Source of the DNA: DATBIS01 sp036556805
Lineage (GTDB): Bacteria > Actinomycetota > UBA4738 > HRBIN12
Reading direction: 5' to 3'
Length of the DNA stretch: 10,098 nucleotides
Assembly: GCA_036556805.1 (NCBI GenBank)
Contig: DATBIS010000058.1
Span: 1 to 10,098 of the forward strand
Shown here one piece after another: positions 1 to 5,755 of this stretch (position 1 is the first letter of the stretch; each line of letters starts with the position of its first letter). Both the position numbers and the translations under genes were made by a program. Below the pieces are notes generated by a model. That model was not told where the DNA came from, searched no databases, and worked only from the letters and a program-made list of their open reading frames with translations.

Positions 1-5
1 CTCGA

Positions 6-959
6 CTAGGTCACACCGTGCTCGTGCCGGTGTCCCGGCCCGTGGTCGTGCTCGGGAGGATCGGGTGAGACGCAGAGATCCCATCGATCACGCCACCGGT
101 CCAGGAACCGGTAGTAGTTGCGCTTGGACCACCTCGCGCGCTCGGCGGGGTCGGTGTTGAACCACATCCGGTGCTCGTGCTTGCGAACGGGCAGCTCGAC
201 GACGACGGCGCGATACCCCTGATCCTTGATCCGGAACGAGAACTCGATGTCGGCCGTGCGATACCACTTGAACTTCTCGTCGAACATGCCCACCTCGGAG
301 AGGATCTCCCGGCGGAACGCCATGAAGTAGCCCTCGATCGCGTCGACCTCCCCGGGACCTGCCTCGTCGAACTCGCGCAGGTCCTTCGTCGTGATGCCGA
401 ACGGCCCACAGACGCCGACCTTGTCCTCCGAGAGCGCCTCCACCACCGGGCCGAGCACGTCGCCCGCCGGCTCGACGCTGCCGTCCACGACGATCACGAC
501 CCGCCCCGTCGATCGTCGAAGCCCCGCGTTGCGCGCGGCGCCCCACCCCGTGCTCTTCTCGAGGCGCACCGTTTCGACCTCTCCGCCCCATCGCGCGGGG
601 TCCTCGCCGGTGACGTCGGTGACCACGAGCTGCACGTCGTGCGCGCCGGCGTGAGCCCGGAACGCCGTGAGTCCGCGCTCGACGTCCTCGGGCCAGCCCT
701 CGACGAGCCAGTGCACGCTCACGTCGCTCGACGGCGGCTGCTCGAGCACGGACTCGACCTCCGCGGCGGCCATCCGGCGGTCGGTTGCCGGCTCCGGCTC
801 GGCGCGGTCCAGCCGGAAGCCCGTGGGGTCGTCCACGACCGTCCACCCGGCAGCGGCGATCTCCTCGCGAAGGGCGTCCGCCTTCGCGAAGTCCTTTGCG
901 GCGCGCGCCCGGGCGCGCTCCTGCGCGAGACGGGTCAGTTCCTCCGGCGGTTCGGGCAT
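6..959 (-). CDS. Family 2-like glycosyltransferase with CysRS-tail-like N-terminal domain
   Basis: 317 residues, ATG start with AGGGAG seven bases upstream. Residues 5-50 resemble the C-terminal helical tail of cysteinyl-tRNA synthetase (ERARARAAKDFAKADALR, then a GW..VDDPTGFRL-like end). The rest of a CysRS is absent, so this is a domain fusion and not a synthetase. Residues 79-260 look like a GT-A glycosyltransferase 2 fold: the GWGAARNAGL segment (138-147), a VVIVVDGS strand (154-161) where the usual DXD is reduced to a single Asp159, and the GYFMAFRREIL plus MFDEKF acceptor-side motifs (210-230) followed by ADIEFSFR (237-243), which replaces the common ED-x-D. The C-terminus (303-315) is His-rich and could bind metal. 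No membrane segment is visible, so a cytoplasmic enzyme is likely; donor and acceptor are unknown. It is the last gene of the leftward block, 43 bp after the CNB gene. The fold assignment is good, but activity is less certain because of the weakened metal motif. Confidence 0.8.
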   Translation of the reverse strand: MPEPPEELTRLAQERARARAAKDFAKADALREEIAAAGWTVVDDPTGFRLDRAEPEPATDRRMAAAEVESVLEQPPSSDVSVHWLVEGWPEDVERGLTAFRAHAGAHDVQLVVTDVTGEDPARWGGEVETVRLEKSTGWGAARNAGLRRSTGRVVIVVDGSVEPAGDVLGPVVEALSEDKVGVCGPFGITTKDLREFDEAGPGEVDAIEGYFMAFRREILSEVGMFDEKFKWYRTADIEFSFRIKDQGYRAVVVELPVRKHEHRMWFNTDPAERARWSKRNYYRFLDRWRDRWDLCVSPDPPEHDHGPGHRHEHGVT

Positions 960-966
960 GGCTCGG

Positions 967-972
967 CTCCCT
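967..972 (-). promoter_or_regulatory. Ribosome-binding site of the glycosyltransferase gene
   Basis: AGGGAG on the minus strand, seven bases before the ATG at 959. This supports the chosen start. Confidence 0.6.
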
Positions 973-1002
973 GGGTTCGGCCGAGATGCAGGTGATGCCA
1001 GA

Positions 1003-1419
1003 TTAGGCCGTGGCGGCCTTCGTCACCTGGCGGAGGCGGCCGGCCATCGACTGGAGCGTCTTCACGGCCACGGCCGGGTGCTCCTGCAGGAGGCCGCGAA
1101 ACGCCCACTCGGTGAGCCCGTAGAGCCTCACGTCGCTTTGCGCCGTCACCGTCGCCGTCCGCGGCCCGCCGTCCAGCAGCGCGATCTCGCCGAAGAAGTC
1201 CCCCGGCCCGAGCTTCGCCTTCGTCTTGCCGCCCACCGAGACCTTCGCGGTGCCTTCGGCGATCACGAACAGCCCGATGCCGGGGTCGCCCTCGCGCGCG
1301 ATCACCGTCCCCGCCTGATGGTTGACCTCCTTGAGCCCGCGCACGACCGCGGCGAGGTCCTTGGGCGAGCAGTCGGCGAAGATCGGCACCTGCGCGATCA
1401 GGCTCGTGACGTTGGTCAT
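1003..1419 (-). CDS. Stand-alone cyclic nucleotide-binding (CNB) domain protein
   Basis: 138 residues made of one CRP/PKA-regulatory-type CNB domain, with no DNA-binding helix-turn-helix or other effector. The phosphate-binding cassette is at residues 76-91 (FGEIALLDGGPRTATV): Glu78 would contact the ribose 2'-OH and Arg87 the cyclic phosphate, and their spacing of nine is that of protein kinase A regulatory subunits. The N-terminal helix (VPIFADCSPKDL) and the glycine turns of the beta-barrel (REGDPGIG, AEGTAKV) are typical. A protein like this probably acts by binding cAMP or cGMP and contacting a partner. It starts at ATG with GGGGGAG five bases upstream. It lies between the M1 peptidase and the glycosyltransferase, and a cyclase plus a second CNB protein are encoded in the rightward block of the same window. 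The domain call is firm; ligand and partner are unknown. Confidence 0.92.
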   Translation of the reverse strand: MTNVTSLIAQVPIFADCSPKDLAAVVRGLKEVNHQAGTVIAREGDPGIGLFVIAEGTAKVSVGGKTKAKLGPGDFFGEIALLDGGPRTATVTAQSDVRLYGLTEWAFRGLLQEHPAVAVKTLQSMAGRLRQVTKAATA

Positions 1420-1424
1420 GCGTG

Positions 1425-1431
1425 CTCCCCC
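1425..1431 (-). promoter_or_regulatory. Ribosome-binding site of the CNB protein gene
   Basis: GGGGGAG on the minus strand, five bases before the ATG at 1419. It is one of the clearer Shine-Dalgarno sites in the window. Confidence 0.65.
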
Positions 1432-1458
1432 TTCGGCGGATGGGCTGCGTTGCGGCGG

Positions 1459-1488
1459 ATTCTAGCCGGGAACGGCCGGCGCGGAGAA
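1459..1488 (-). promoter_or_regulatory. Possible sigma-70-type promoter of the CNB protein gene
   Basis: On the minus strand, TAGAAT (1464 to 1459) matches the -10 consensus at five of six bases. An 18-base spacer upstream lies TTCTCC (1488 to 1483), a weak -35 with three matches. Transcription would begin near 1452, giving a leader of about 33 bases that includes the ribosome-binding site. If real, the CNB and glycosyltransferase genes can be expressed separately from the peptidase. Confidence 0.4.
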
Positions 1489-1493
1489 GCGGG

Positions 1494-2849
1494 CTACGGC
1501 GGACCCACGCGCCAATCCGACCAGAACGCGTCGACGTCGAAGGAGGGCAACTGGACCGCCGCGGCGTCCTCGATGACCTGCTGGAAGTCCTCCGTGCGGG
1601 CGACCCCAAGCCATGCGTTCCCCGCATGTTCGGCGAGCAGGTCCAGGAAGTCGTGGAAGCCGAACCGGTGGGAGAGGTTCGCGAGCATGCAACCACCCTG
1701 GGAGTAGATCACCCAGTACTGGCTTGCGTGCGTCGACCAGTACGCCATGTCGTTCGTGATGCGGGCGTCGGCGGACGGCCAGCCGTATGCCTGGCAGTTC
1801 TTCCACGGGTCGAACGGCAGGTACTGGGACCAGGTCGCGAAGGACTCGTCGAGCCAGGGCTCCGCGTACTCGTCGTCGCCCACGATGCCGTACCACCATT
1901 GATGCGCGAGCTCGTGCGACACCGTGTAGCGCACGGGATTCGAGAACACGATCTGCGGATACTCCATCCCGCCGAACGTCGTGAACGCCGACAGTACGAC
2001 GTCGACCTCCGGGTAGGGGTACGCGCCGAAGTCGCCGGAGAACTCGTTCATCGACTTCAGGGCCGCGTGGAGCATGTGGCTCGCTTCCGGCTTCGAGACG
2101 ATCGCCTTTCGGTACCAGACGTTCACGCGAACGCCGTTGTCGTCGCGCTCGTGCAGCCTCGCAAGGTGTCCCGCCGCCCATTCGAAGTCGCGAACGTCGT
2201 GCGCGACGTACCGTCTGATCTCGCGGGTTCCCGTCTTCGTGGTCTTCTTGAGGCGCCCGGTGGCGGCCGTGTCGAGCGCGCGCGGGACCGTGAGGTCGAC
2301 GGTGTACTCGCCCACGATCGAGTAGAAGCTCTCGCCGAGGTCCGCGAACGGATCGAGGTGCCAGCCGTCGTCGTCGTGGATCGCGAGCGTGGGGAGCGCC
2401 GTGCCGGCGAGCGACACCCCTCCGTATCGGCCGAACCGGTCGTTGATCGCCGGTAGCTCGATCCTCACATCCATCTCCACCGACGTGCGGCCGCCCGGGT
2501 CGAGCGGCGCGTCGAGGTCGACCGGCATCGCGGTGCAGTCGACCGAGAGGGCCCCGGCCGTGCCGCCGGTGACGTTCGTGACGTCGATCGCGAGCGGGTC
2601 ACAACCCTGGACGCCGTTCGACCAGATGCGGATCCAGATCGTGTCGAGCGGCGTGGGGTCCGCGTTCGTGAACGTGATCCGCTCGTGTCCCGCCCACACG
2701 GCACCCTTCGGACCCGTGTGCAGATGCACGCGATACGCGGGGTCGGCCGGGTTGCGCACGATCGGCGCCACCTCGGCCGTGAGCGGGACGAGCGTCGACA
2801 GGGCGAGCAGCGGGGCCACCACGAGACCGAACGAGCGAAGCGCCCTCAC
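1494..2849 (-). CDS. Secreted M1-family zinc metallopeptidase (aminopeptidase-like)
   Basis: 451 residues. The N-terminus (MRALRS, then a hydrophobic run to about residue 24, PLTA/EVAP) is a signal peptide, so the enzyme works outside the membrane. The gluzincin site is complete: His312-Glu313-x-x-His316, then 18 residues to Glu335 (motif HELAH...WLDE). The substrate-binding GxMEN-like loop is GGMEYP (293-298), and Tyr382 in VIYSQGG sits where M1 enzymes have the transition-state Tyr. The protein has the N-terminal beta-saddle and catalytic domain but lacks the long C-terminal helical domain of PepN, as many short bacterial M1 proteins do. Four cysteines (83, 105, 352, 387) could form disulphides. 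The start is GTG at 2849; no Shine-Dalgarno is visible, but TAGACT lies six bases upstream, suggesting a leaderless transcript. The gene is transcribed away from the TetR gene across 114 bp. The family is clear; the natural substrate is unknown. Confidence 0.93.
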   Translation of the reverse strand: MRALRSFGLVVAPLLALSTLVPLTAEVAPIVRNPADPAYRVHLHTGPKGAVWAGHERITFTNADPTPLDTIWIRIWSNGVQGCDPLAIDVTNVTGGTAGALSVDCTAMPVDLDAPLDPGGRTSVEMDVRIELPAINDRFGRYGGVSLAGTALPTLAIHDDDGWHLDPFADLGESFYSIVGEYTVDLTVPRALDTAATGRLKKTTKTGTREIRRYVAHDVRDFEWAAGHLARLHERDDNGVRVNVWYRKAIVSKPEASHMLHAALKSMNEFSGDFGAYPYPEVDVVLSAFTTFGGMEYPQIVFSNPVRYTVSHELAHQWWYGIVGDDEYAEPWLDESFATWSQYLPFDPWKNCQAYGWPSADARITNDMAYWSTHASQYWVIYSQGGCMLANLSHRFGFHDFLDLLAEHAGNAWLGVARTEDFQQVIEDAAAVQLPSFDVDAFWSDWRVGPP

Positions 2850-2855
2850 CCGCCG

Positions 2856-2861
2856 AGTCTA
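2856..2861 (-). promoter_or_regulatory. Candidate -10 box for a leaderless M1 peptidase transcript
   Basis: TAGACT (2861 to 2856, minus strand) fits the TANNNT pattern and lies exactly six bases before the GTG start. Transcription would then begin at the start codon itself. The -35 region is poor (TTTCGC at a 17-base spacing). The absence of a Shine-Dalgarno site before this gene agrees with the idea but does not prove it. Confidence 0.4.
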
Positions 2862-2905
2862 CGGAAGGCGGCCCTGGCGCGAAACCGGCCTCGGTCGTCC
2901 GTCGC

Positions 2906-2935
2906 TTGACAAACCGACCGGTCGGTTTGTAGTCT
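2906..2935 (+). promoter_or_regulatory. Promoter of the TetR-FAD oxidoreductase genes
   Basis: A perfect -35 TTGACA (2906-2911), an 18-base spacer and -10 TAGTCT (2930-2935). The predicted transcription start is near 2942, about 22 bases before the GTG start, with AGAGGAGAG in the leader. The spacer is almost entirely filled by the 22-bp palindrome, so a bound repressor would block RNA polymerase directly. Confidence 0.75.
2909..2930 (+). promoter_or_regulatory. 22-bp perfect palindrome, ArpA/ScbR-type operator (autoregulatory element)
   Basis: ACAAACCGACC and GGTCGGTTTGT are exact reverse complements, centred between 2919 and 2920. Each half, read outward from the centre, fits the 11-base half-site I recall for the A-factor receptor ArpA, GG(T/C)CGGT(A/T)(T/C)G(T/G), at every position. 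The site overlaps the last three bases of the -35 and runs to the first base of the -10, directly upstream of a matching TetR-family gene. It is therefore probably an autorepressor site. It also lies 60 bp upstream of the divergent M1 peptidase start and might influence that gene. Confidence 0.85.
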
Positions 2936-2950
2936 TGACCAGGACGATCG

Positions 2951-2959
2951 AGAGGAGAG
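2951..2959 (+). promoter_or_regulatory. Ribosome-binding site of the TetR gene
   Basis: AGAGGAGAG, four bases before the GTG at 2964. It decides the start, because no ATG lies in frame nearby. Confidence 0.7.
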
Positions 2960-2963
2960 CCTG

Positions 2964-3590
2964 GTGGAACCCGCGGCAGCGTTCGATCGAGCGGAGCGAT
3001 CAAGGGGCCAGATCCTGCAAGCCGCTCGGACGGAGTTCATCGAGAACGGCTACGCGGGGGCGTCGCTCAACCGGATCATCCTCGCGTCGGGGCTCACGAA
3101 GGGCGGCTTCTACTTCCACTTCCCCTCGAAGCTCGCGCTCGCCCTCGCCGTGCTCGACGAGGAAGGTCGGCTCTGGCAGGAGCGCGTGGCCGCCGAGGTG
3201 GCGACGCTGCCGAACATCGTCGACCGCATGGTGGCCGTGCCGCGATTGATCGTGCGTCTGGCGCGCGAGGGGCGAGGCCCCGCTCCCCTTCGAAGGCTCG
3301 CCGACGAGCTCGCCGCGAACCCCGATGTTCGCGAGGAGGTGTGTGGGTCGCTGCGCACCTGGATCCGCTCCGCAGCGGAGGACTTCCGTGAGGCGCAGCA
3401 GACGGGGTGGATCGGGAGCGAGGTCGACACCGACGCCCTCGCGGAGGTCGCGATCGCGGGATTCATCGGGATGCAGACGATCACCGAGCAGTTCGACGAC
3501 GACGAGATGGATCGGCGGCTCGATGCCCTGGATCGCGTCCTCACGATGGCGTTGGCGCCGTCCTCGCCGCCCGGATCAGGAAAGGAGTAA
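2964..3590 (+). CDS. TetR-family regulator, ArpA/ScbR (butyrolactone receptor)-like
   Basis: 208 residues, GTG start. The N-terminal DNA-binding domain covers about residues 14-60, with the helix-turn-helix at 33-53 (SLNRIILASGLTKGGFYFHF). The continuation FPSKLALALAVLDEE is the signature seen in ArpA/ScbR-type receptors (TKGALYFHF.SKE.LA). The C-terminal ligand domain also follows ArpA: RTWIRSA puts Trp133 where I align ArpA Trp119, the pocket residue needed for A-factor response, and AIAGFIGMQTITEQ (164-176) matches ArpA's ASFTGIQLVSE region. It is shorter than ArpA and lacks its low-complexity tail. An exact ArpA-type operator lies in its own promoter, so autorepression released by a small diffusible ligand is the likely mode. 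The gene for the FAD oxidoreductase follows after five bases and is the probable main target. No afsA-like synthase lies in the window. TetR family is certain; the butyrolactone-receptor subfamily is a well-supported inference. Confidence 0.9.
   Translation: MEPAAAFDRAERSRGQILQAARTEFIENGYAGASLNRIILASGLTKGGFYFHFPSKLALALAVLDEEGRLWQERVAAEVATLPNIVDRMVAVPRLIVRLAREGRGPAPLRRLADELAANPDVREEVCGSLRTWIRSAAEDFREAQQTGWIGSEVDTDALAEVAIAGFIGMQTITEQFDDDEMDRRLDALDRVLTMALAPSSPPGSGKE
3581..3587 (+). promoter_or_regulatory. Ribosome-binding site of the FAD oxidoreductase gene
   Basis: AAAGGAG lies inside the last codons of the TetR gene, eight bases before the ATG at 3596. It fixes the start at 3596 and not at an upstream in-frame codon, and it suggests translational coupling. 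Confidence 0.8.
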
Positions 3591-3595
3591 CGACG

Positions 3596-4849
3596 ATGTA
3601 CGACGTCATCGTCATTGGCGCCCGCGTGGCGGGCTCCCCACTCGCGATGCTGCTCGCGCGTGAGGGCCTACGGGTGCTCGCGGTGGATCGGGCCGAGTTC
3701 CCGAGCGACACCCTCTCCACGCATCAGGTGCAGGTCCCCGGCGGCGCCCTCCTCAAGGAGTGGGGGCTCCTCGATCGCGTCGTGGCGGCCGGAACGCCCC
3801 CGGCGCACGAGGTCAGCTTCGATCTGGGGTGGGCGCGGCTGGCGGGCTCCTACCCGACGGATCGCGGTGTGGACGCCGTCCACAGCCCGCGACGGACGCT
3901 GCTCGACGAGCTCCTCGTGAGCGCCGCGCGGGACGCCGGCGCCGAGGTGCGCGAGCGGATCGTGGTCCGGGAGATCCTCGTCGAAGACGGCCGCGCGGTC
4001 GGCATCCGTGGGCGCACGAAGGACGGAGGCGGCGAGTTCAGCGAGCGCGCACCCCTCGTCGTCGGCGCGGACGGCAAGCACTCGTTGGTCGCGAGGGCCT
4101 TCGAGGCATCGATCACCCGCGAGGCGGCCTCCACCTCTATGGCGTCGTACACGTACTTCGAGGACCTCCCGCTCGCCGGTGGGGAGATCTACTCGCGCGA
4201 CCGGCGATCGGCCGGCCTCTGGCCGACGAACGACGGCCTCGCTCTCTCGTTCATCTCGTGGCCTGTCGAGGAATTCGAGGAGTTCCGCGCCGACCCCGAG
4301 GCGAATACGTTCGCGACGTTCGACGCGATGGGCCCCGACGTCGCCGAGCGCGTCCGGAAGGCCCGGCGAGCCGAGCGGATCCGATCCACGAACGATGTTC
4401 CGAACGTCGTGCGGCGCCCCTGGGGGGACGGCTGGGTGCTCGTGGGCGATGCCGGCCTCGTGATGGACCCCATCACGGGCCAGGGCATCGGGAACGCGTT
4501 CCGGCAGGCAGAGCTCGCCGCCGGCGCGATCGTGGAGGGCCTCGGCGGGGCCAGGCCGATGGCCGAAGCGATGACCGACTACGAACGCGTCCGCGACGCC
4601 GAGTCGCTCCCGATGTTCGACTTCACGACGCAGCTGGCGTCCTTCCCCCCGCCCGCCGTGGAGCAACGCGTGCTCTTCGAGACGTTGGCCGCGGACCAGG
4701 CAGAGACCGATCGGTTCTTCGGCGTCATGACGGGCTCGGAGTCCATCGGCGACTACCTGAACCCCAAGAACCTCATGAGGGTCATCGGAGCGCGAGGCCT
4801 GGCGAAGATCGTGTTCGGCAAGGTGCGCGGTCGCCGTCGGGCGGCCTGA
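3596..4849 (+). CDS. FAD-dependent oxidoreductase (PHBH / geranylgeranyl reductase-like fold)
   Basis: 417 residues. The Rossmann FAD site begins at residue 2, YDVIVIGARVAGSPLA, a GxRxAG variant of GxGxxG, and is closed by AVDRAEFPSD (29-38). The second FAD motif is VVGADGKHSLVAR (155-167), the DG motif of the para-hydroxybenzoate hydroxylase group. The third is WVLVGDAGLVMDPITGQGIGNA (280-301), where the GD motif binds the ribityl chain. The enzyme is soluble and could be an aromatic or polyketide monooxygenase, a halogenase-related enzyme or a polyprenyl reductase; the motifs do not separate these. No halogenase WxWxIP motif is visible. It is probably co-transcribed with the TetR gene, from which it is separated by five bases, so its product or substrate may be linked to a signal molecule or to a secondary metabolite. 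An upstream in-frame extension exists but overlaps the TetR gene and lacks the FAD-fold logic. Confidence 0.9.
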   Translation: MYDVIVIGARVAGSPLAMLLAREGLRVLAVDRAEFPSDTLSTHQVQVPGGALLKEWGLLDRVVAAGTPPAHEVSFDLGWARLAGSYPTDRGVDAVHSPRRTLLDELLVSAARDAGAEVRERIVVREILVEDGRAVGIRGRTKDGGGEFSERAPLVVGADGKHSLVARAFEASITREAASTSMASYTYFEDLPLAGGEIYSRDRRSAGLWPTNDGLALSFISWPVEEFEEFRADPEANTFATFDAMGPDVAERVRKARRAERIRSTNDVPNVVRRPWGDGWVLVGDAGLVMDPITGQGIGNAFRQAELAAGAIVEGLGGARPMAEAMTDYERVRDAESLPMFDFTTQLASFPPPAVEQRVLFETLAADQAETDRFFGVMTGSESIGDYLNPKNLMRVIGARGLAKIVFGKVRGRRRAA

Positions 4850-4886
4850 CCCCGACGAACCCTGGCGCGTTGCGATACGGGGACGG

Positions 4887-4892
4887 TACCCT
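4887..4892 (+). promoter_or_regulatory. Candidate -10 box for a leaderless cyclase transcript
   Basis: TACCCT (TANNNT type) lies exactly six bases before the ATG at 4899, the same spacing as at the M1 peptidase. There is no good Shine-Dalgarno. No clear -35 is visible at 17-18 bases. If active, it would let the cyclase and transporter be expressed independently of the TetR promoter. Confidence 0.35.
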
Positions 4893-4898
4893 GCGTGC

Positions 4899-5747
4899 AT
4901 GCCGCACGGGCACGGGCACGGGTACGGCTCCGCTCAGGCGGAGTGGCAGGACTTCCTGCGCGGAACGCATCCCCTCCTCCAGAAGGGCAGCCCGCTTCGG
5001 TTCGTCCCCTCGAACCCCCGATGCAAGCTGTGTCGGGCACCGTTCGGCGCGCCCGGCAGGTTCATCCTGCGCCGCTACGGGTTCACGCCGTGGTCCAAGA
5101 ACCCGAACCTGTGCTCGCGATGCTTCGTGAGTCTCAACGGCCAGGCGGCGCTGTGCCCTCCCGCCGAGGAGGACGGTGACGTCCGCGGCGCCGAGGTGGA
5201 GGCGTCGATGCTGTTCGCGGACGTCCGCGGCTCCAGCAAGCTCGCGCGACAGATCCCCACGATGGAGTTCTCCCGGCTCATGAACCGGTTCTACCGGCTC
5301 TCGCGCGAGGTGCTGATCGAGCACGACGCCGTGATCGAGAAGTTCGTCGGCGACCAAATCGTCGGGCTCTTCGTGCCGTTCCTCGCGGGCTCGGACCACG
5401 CCCGGAAGGCGATGGCCGCTGCGCGCGAGCTCTTTCGCGCGACGGGCCACGAGGACGCCGACGGACCGTGGGTGCCACTGGGTGCAGGCGTGCACACGGG
5501 CTCGGCGTTCGTGGGCATGGTGGGCGATCACGAATCGAGCGACTTCACCGCGCTGGGCGACCCCGTGAACATCGCGGCGCACCTCGCGTCGCAGGCCGGC
5601 ATCGGGGAGATCCTCCTCACCGAGGCAGTGCGCGAGGGCGCAGGTCTGTCCGCCGACGGACTCGAGCGGCGGCACGTTTCCCTGAAGGGCCACCCGTTCG
5701 ACGCGCTGGTCCTCCCCACGCTGCGGGTCGGCACCACGACCGGCTAG
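4899..5747 (+). CDS. Class III adenylate/guanylate cyclase with N-terminal Cys4 zinc-binding-like module
   Basis: 282 residues. It opens with a His/Gly-rich start (MPHGHGHGYG). Two CxxC pairs follow (Cys42/45 in RCKLC, Cys72/75 in LCSRC), a probable zinc-binding module. The cyclase homology domain runs from about 100 to 275. The metal Asp residues are Asp108 (LFADVRGSS) and Asp152 (EKFVGDQ). The adenine-selecting Lys148 and Asp221 (ALGDPVN) are both present, pointing to ATP and not GTP, and Asn224 is present. The residue four after Asn224, normally the transition-state Arg of the NxxAR motif, is His228 (codon CAC), which could lower or change activity. No membrane segment is visible, so it is a soluble enzyme that would act as a homodimer. 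Its stop lies eight bases before the transporter-CNB gene, which argues for a functional pair. The family call is strong; catalytic competence is open. Confidence 0.9.
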   Translation: MPHGHGHGYGSAQAEWQDFLRGTHPLLQKGSPLRFVPSNPRCKLCRAPFGAPGRFILRRYGFTPWSKNPNLCSRCFVSLNGQAALCPPAEEDGDVRGAEVEASMLFADVRGSSKLARQIPTMEFSRLMNRFYRLSREVLIEHDAVIEKFVGDQIVGLFVPFLAGSDHARKAMAAARELFRATGHEDADGPWVPLGAGVHTGSAFVGMVGDHESSDFTALGDPVNIAAHLASQAGIGEILLTEAVREGAGLSADGLERRHVSLKGHPFDALVLPTLRVGTTTG

Positions 5748-5755
5748 CGGCTGCC

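Noticed and set aside
88..846. 252-codon open frame on the minus strand overlapping the glycosyltransferase in another frame
   Set aside because: Almost entirely Arg/Gly/Ala, with no recognisable fold. The overlapping frame has clear glycosyltransferase motifs.
1465..1480. GCCGG/CCGGC inverted repeat after the M1 peptidase stop as a terminator
   Set aside because: Only a five-base stem with no T-tract, overlapping the spacer of a candidate promoter. Such repeats are common by chance at this GC content.
2881..2894. Second, degenerate operator near the M1 peptidase start (AAACCGGCC then CGGT)
   Set aside because: The left half resembles the main operator, but the half-site spacing is two bases shorter and the right half does not fit, so chance is the simpler reading.
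3407..3595. Upstream in-frame extension of the FAD oxidoreductase
   Set aside because: It overlaps the TetR gene. AAAGGAG before ATG 3596 and the FAD motif starting at residue 2 place the true start at 3596.
4850..4898. CCCCG...CGGGG inverted repeat between the FAD oxidoreductase and cyclase as a terminator
   Set aside because: Five-base stem with a loop of about 22 bases and no T-tract. It does not support transcription ending here.
3668..4900. 410-codon open frame on the minus strand opposite the FAD oxidoreductase
   Set aside because: Low-complexity His/Arg/Glu-rich translation with no motif; an antisense shadow of a gene with three intact FAD motifs.
5468..5755. Upstream in-frame extension of the transporter gene
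   Set aside because: It lies inside the cyclase gene, encodes an Arg/Gly-rich shadow, and the membrane domain begins only after GTG 5756.
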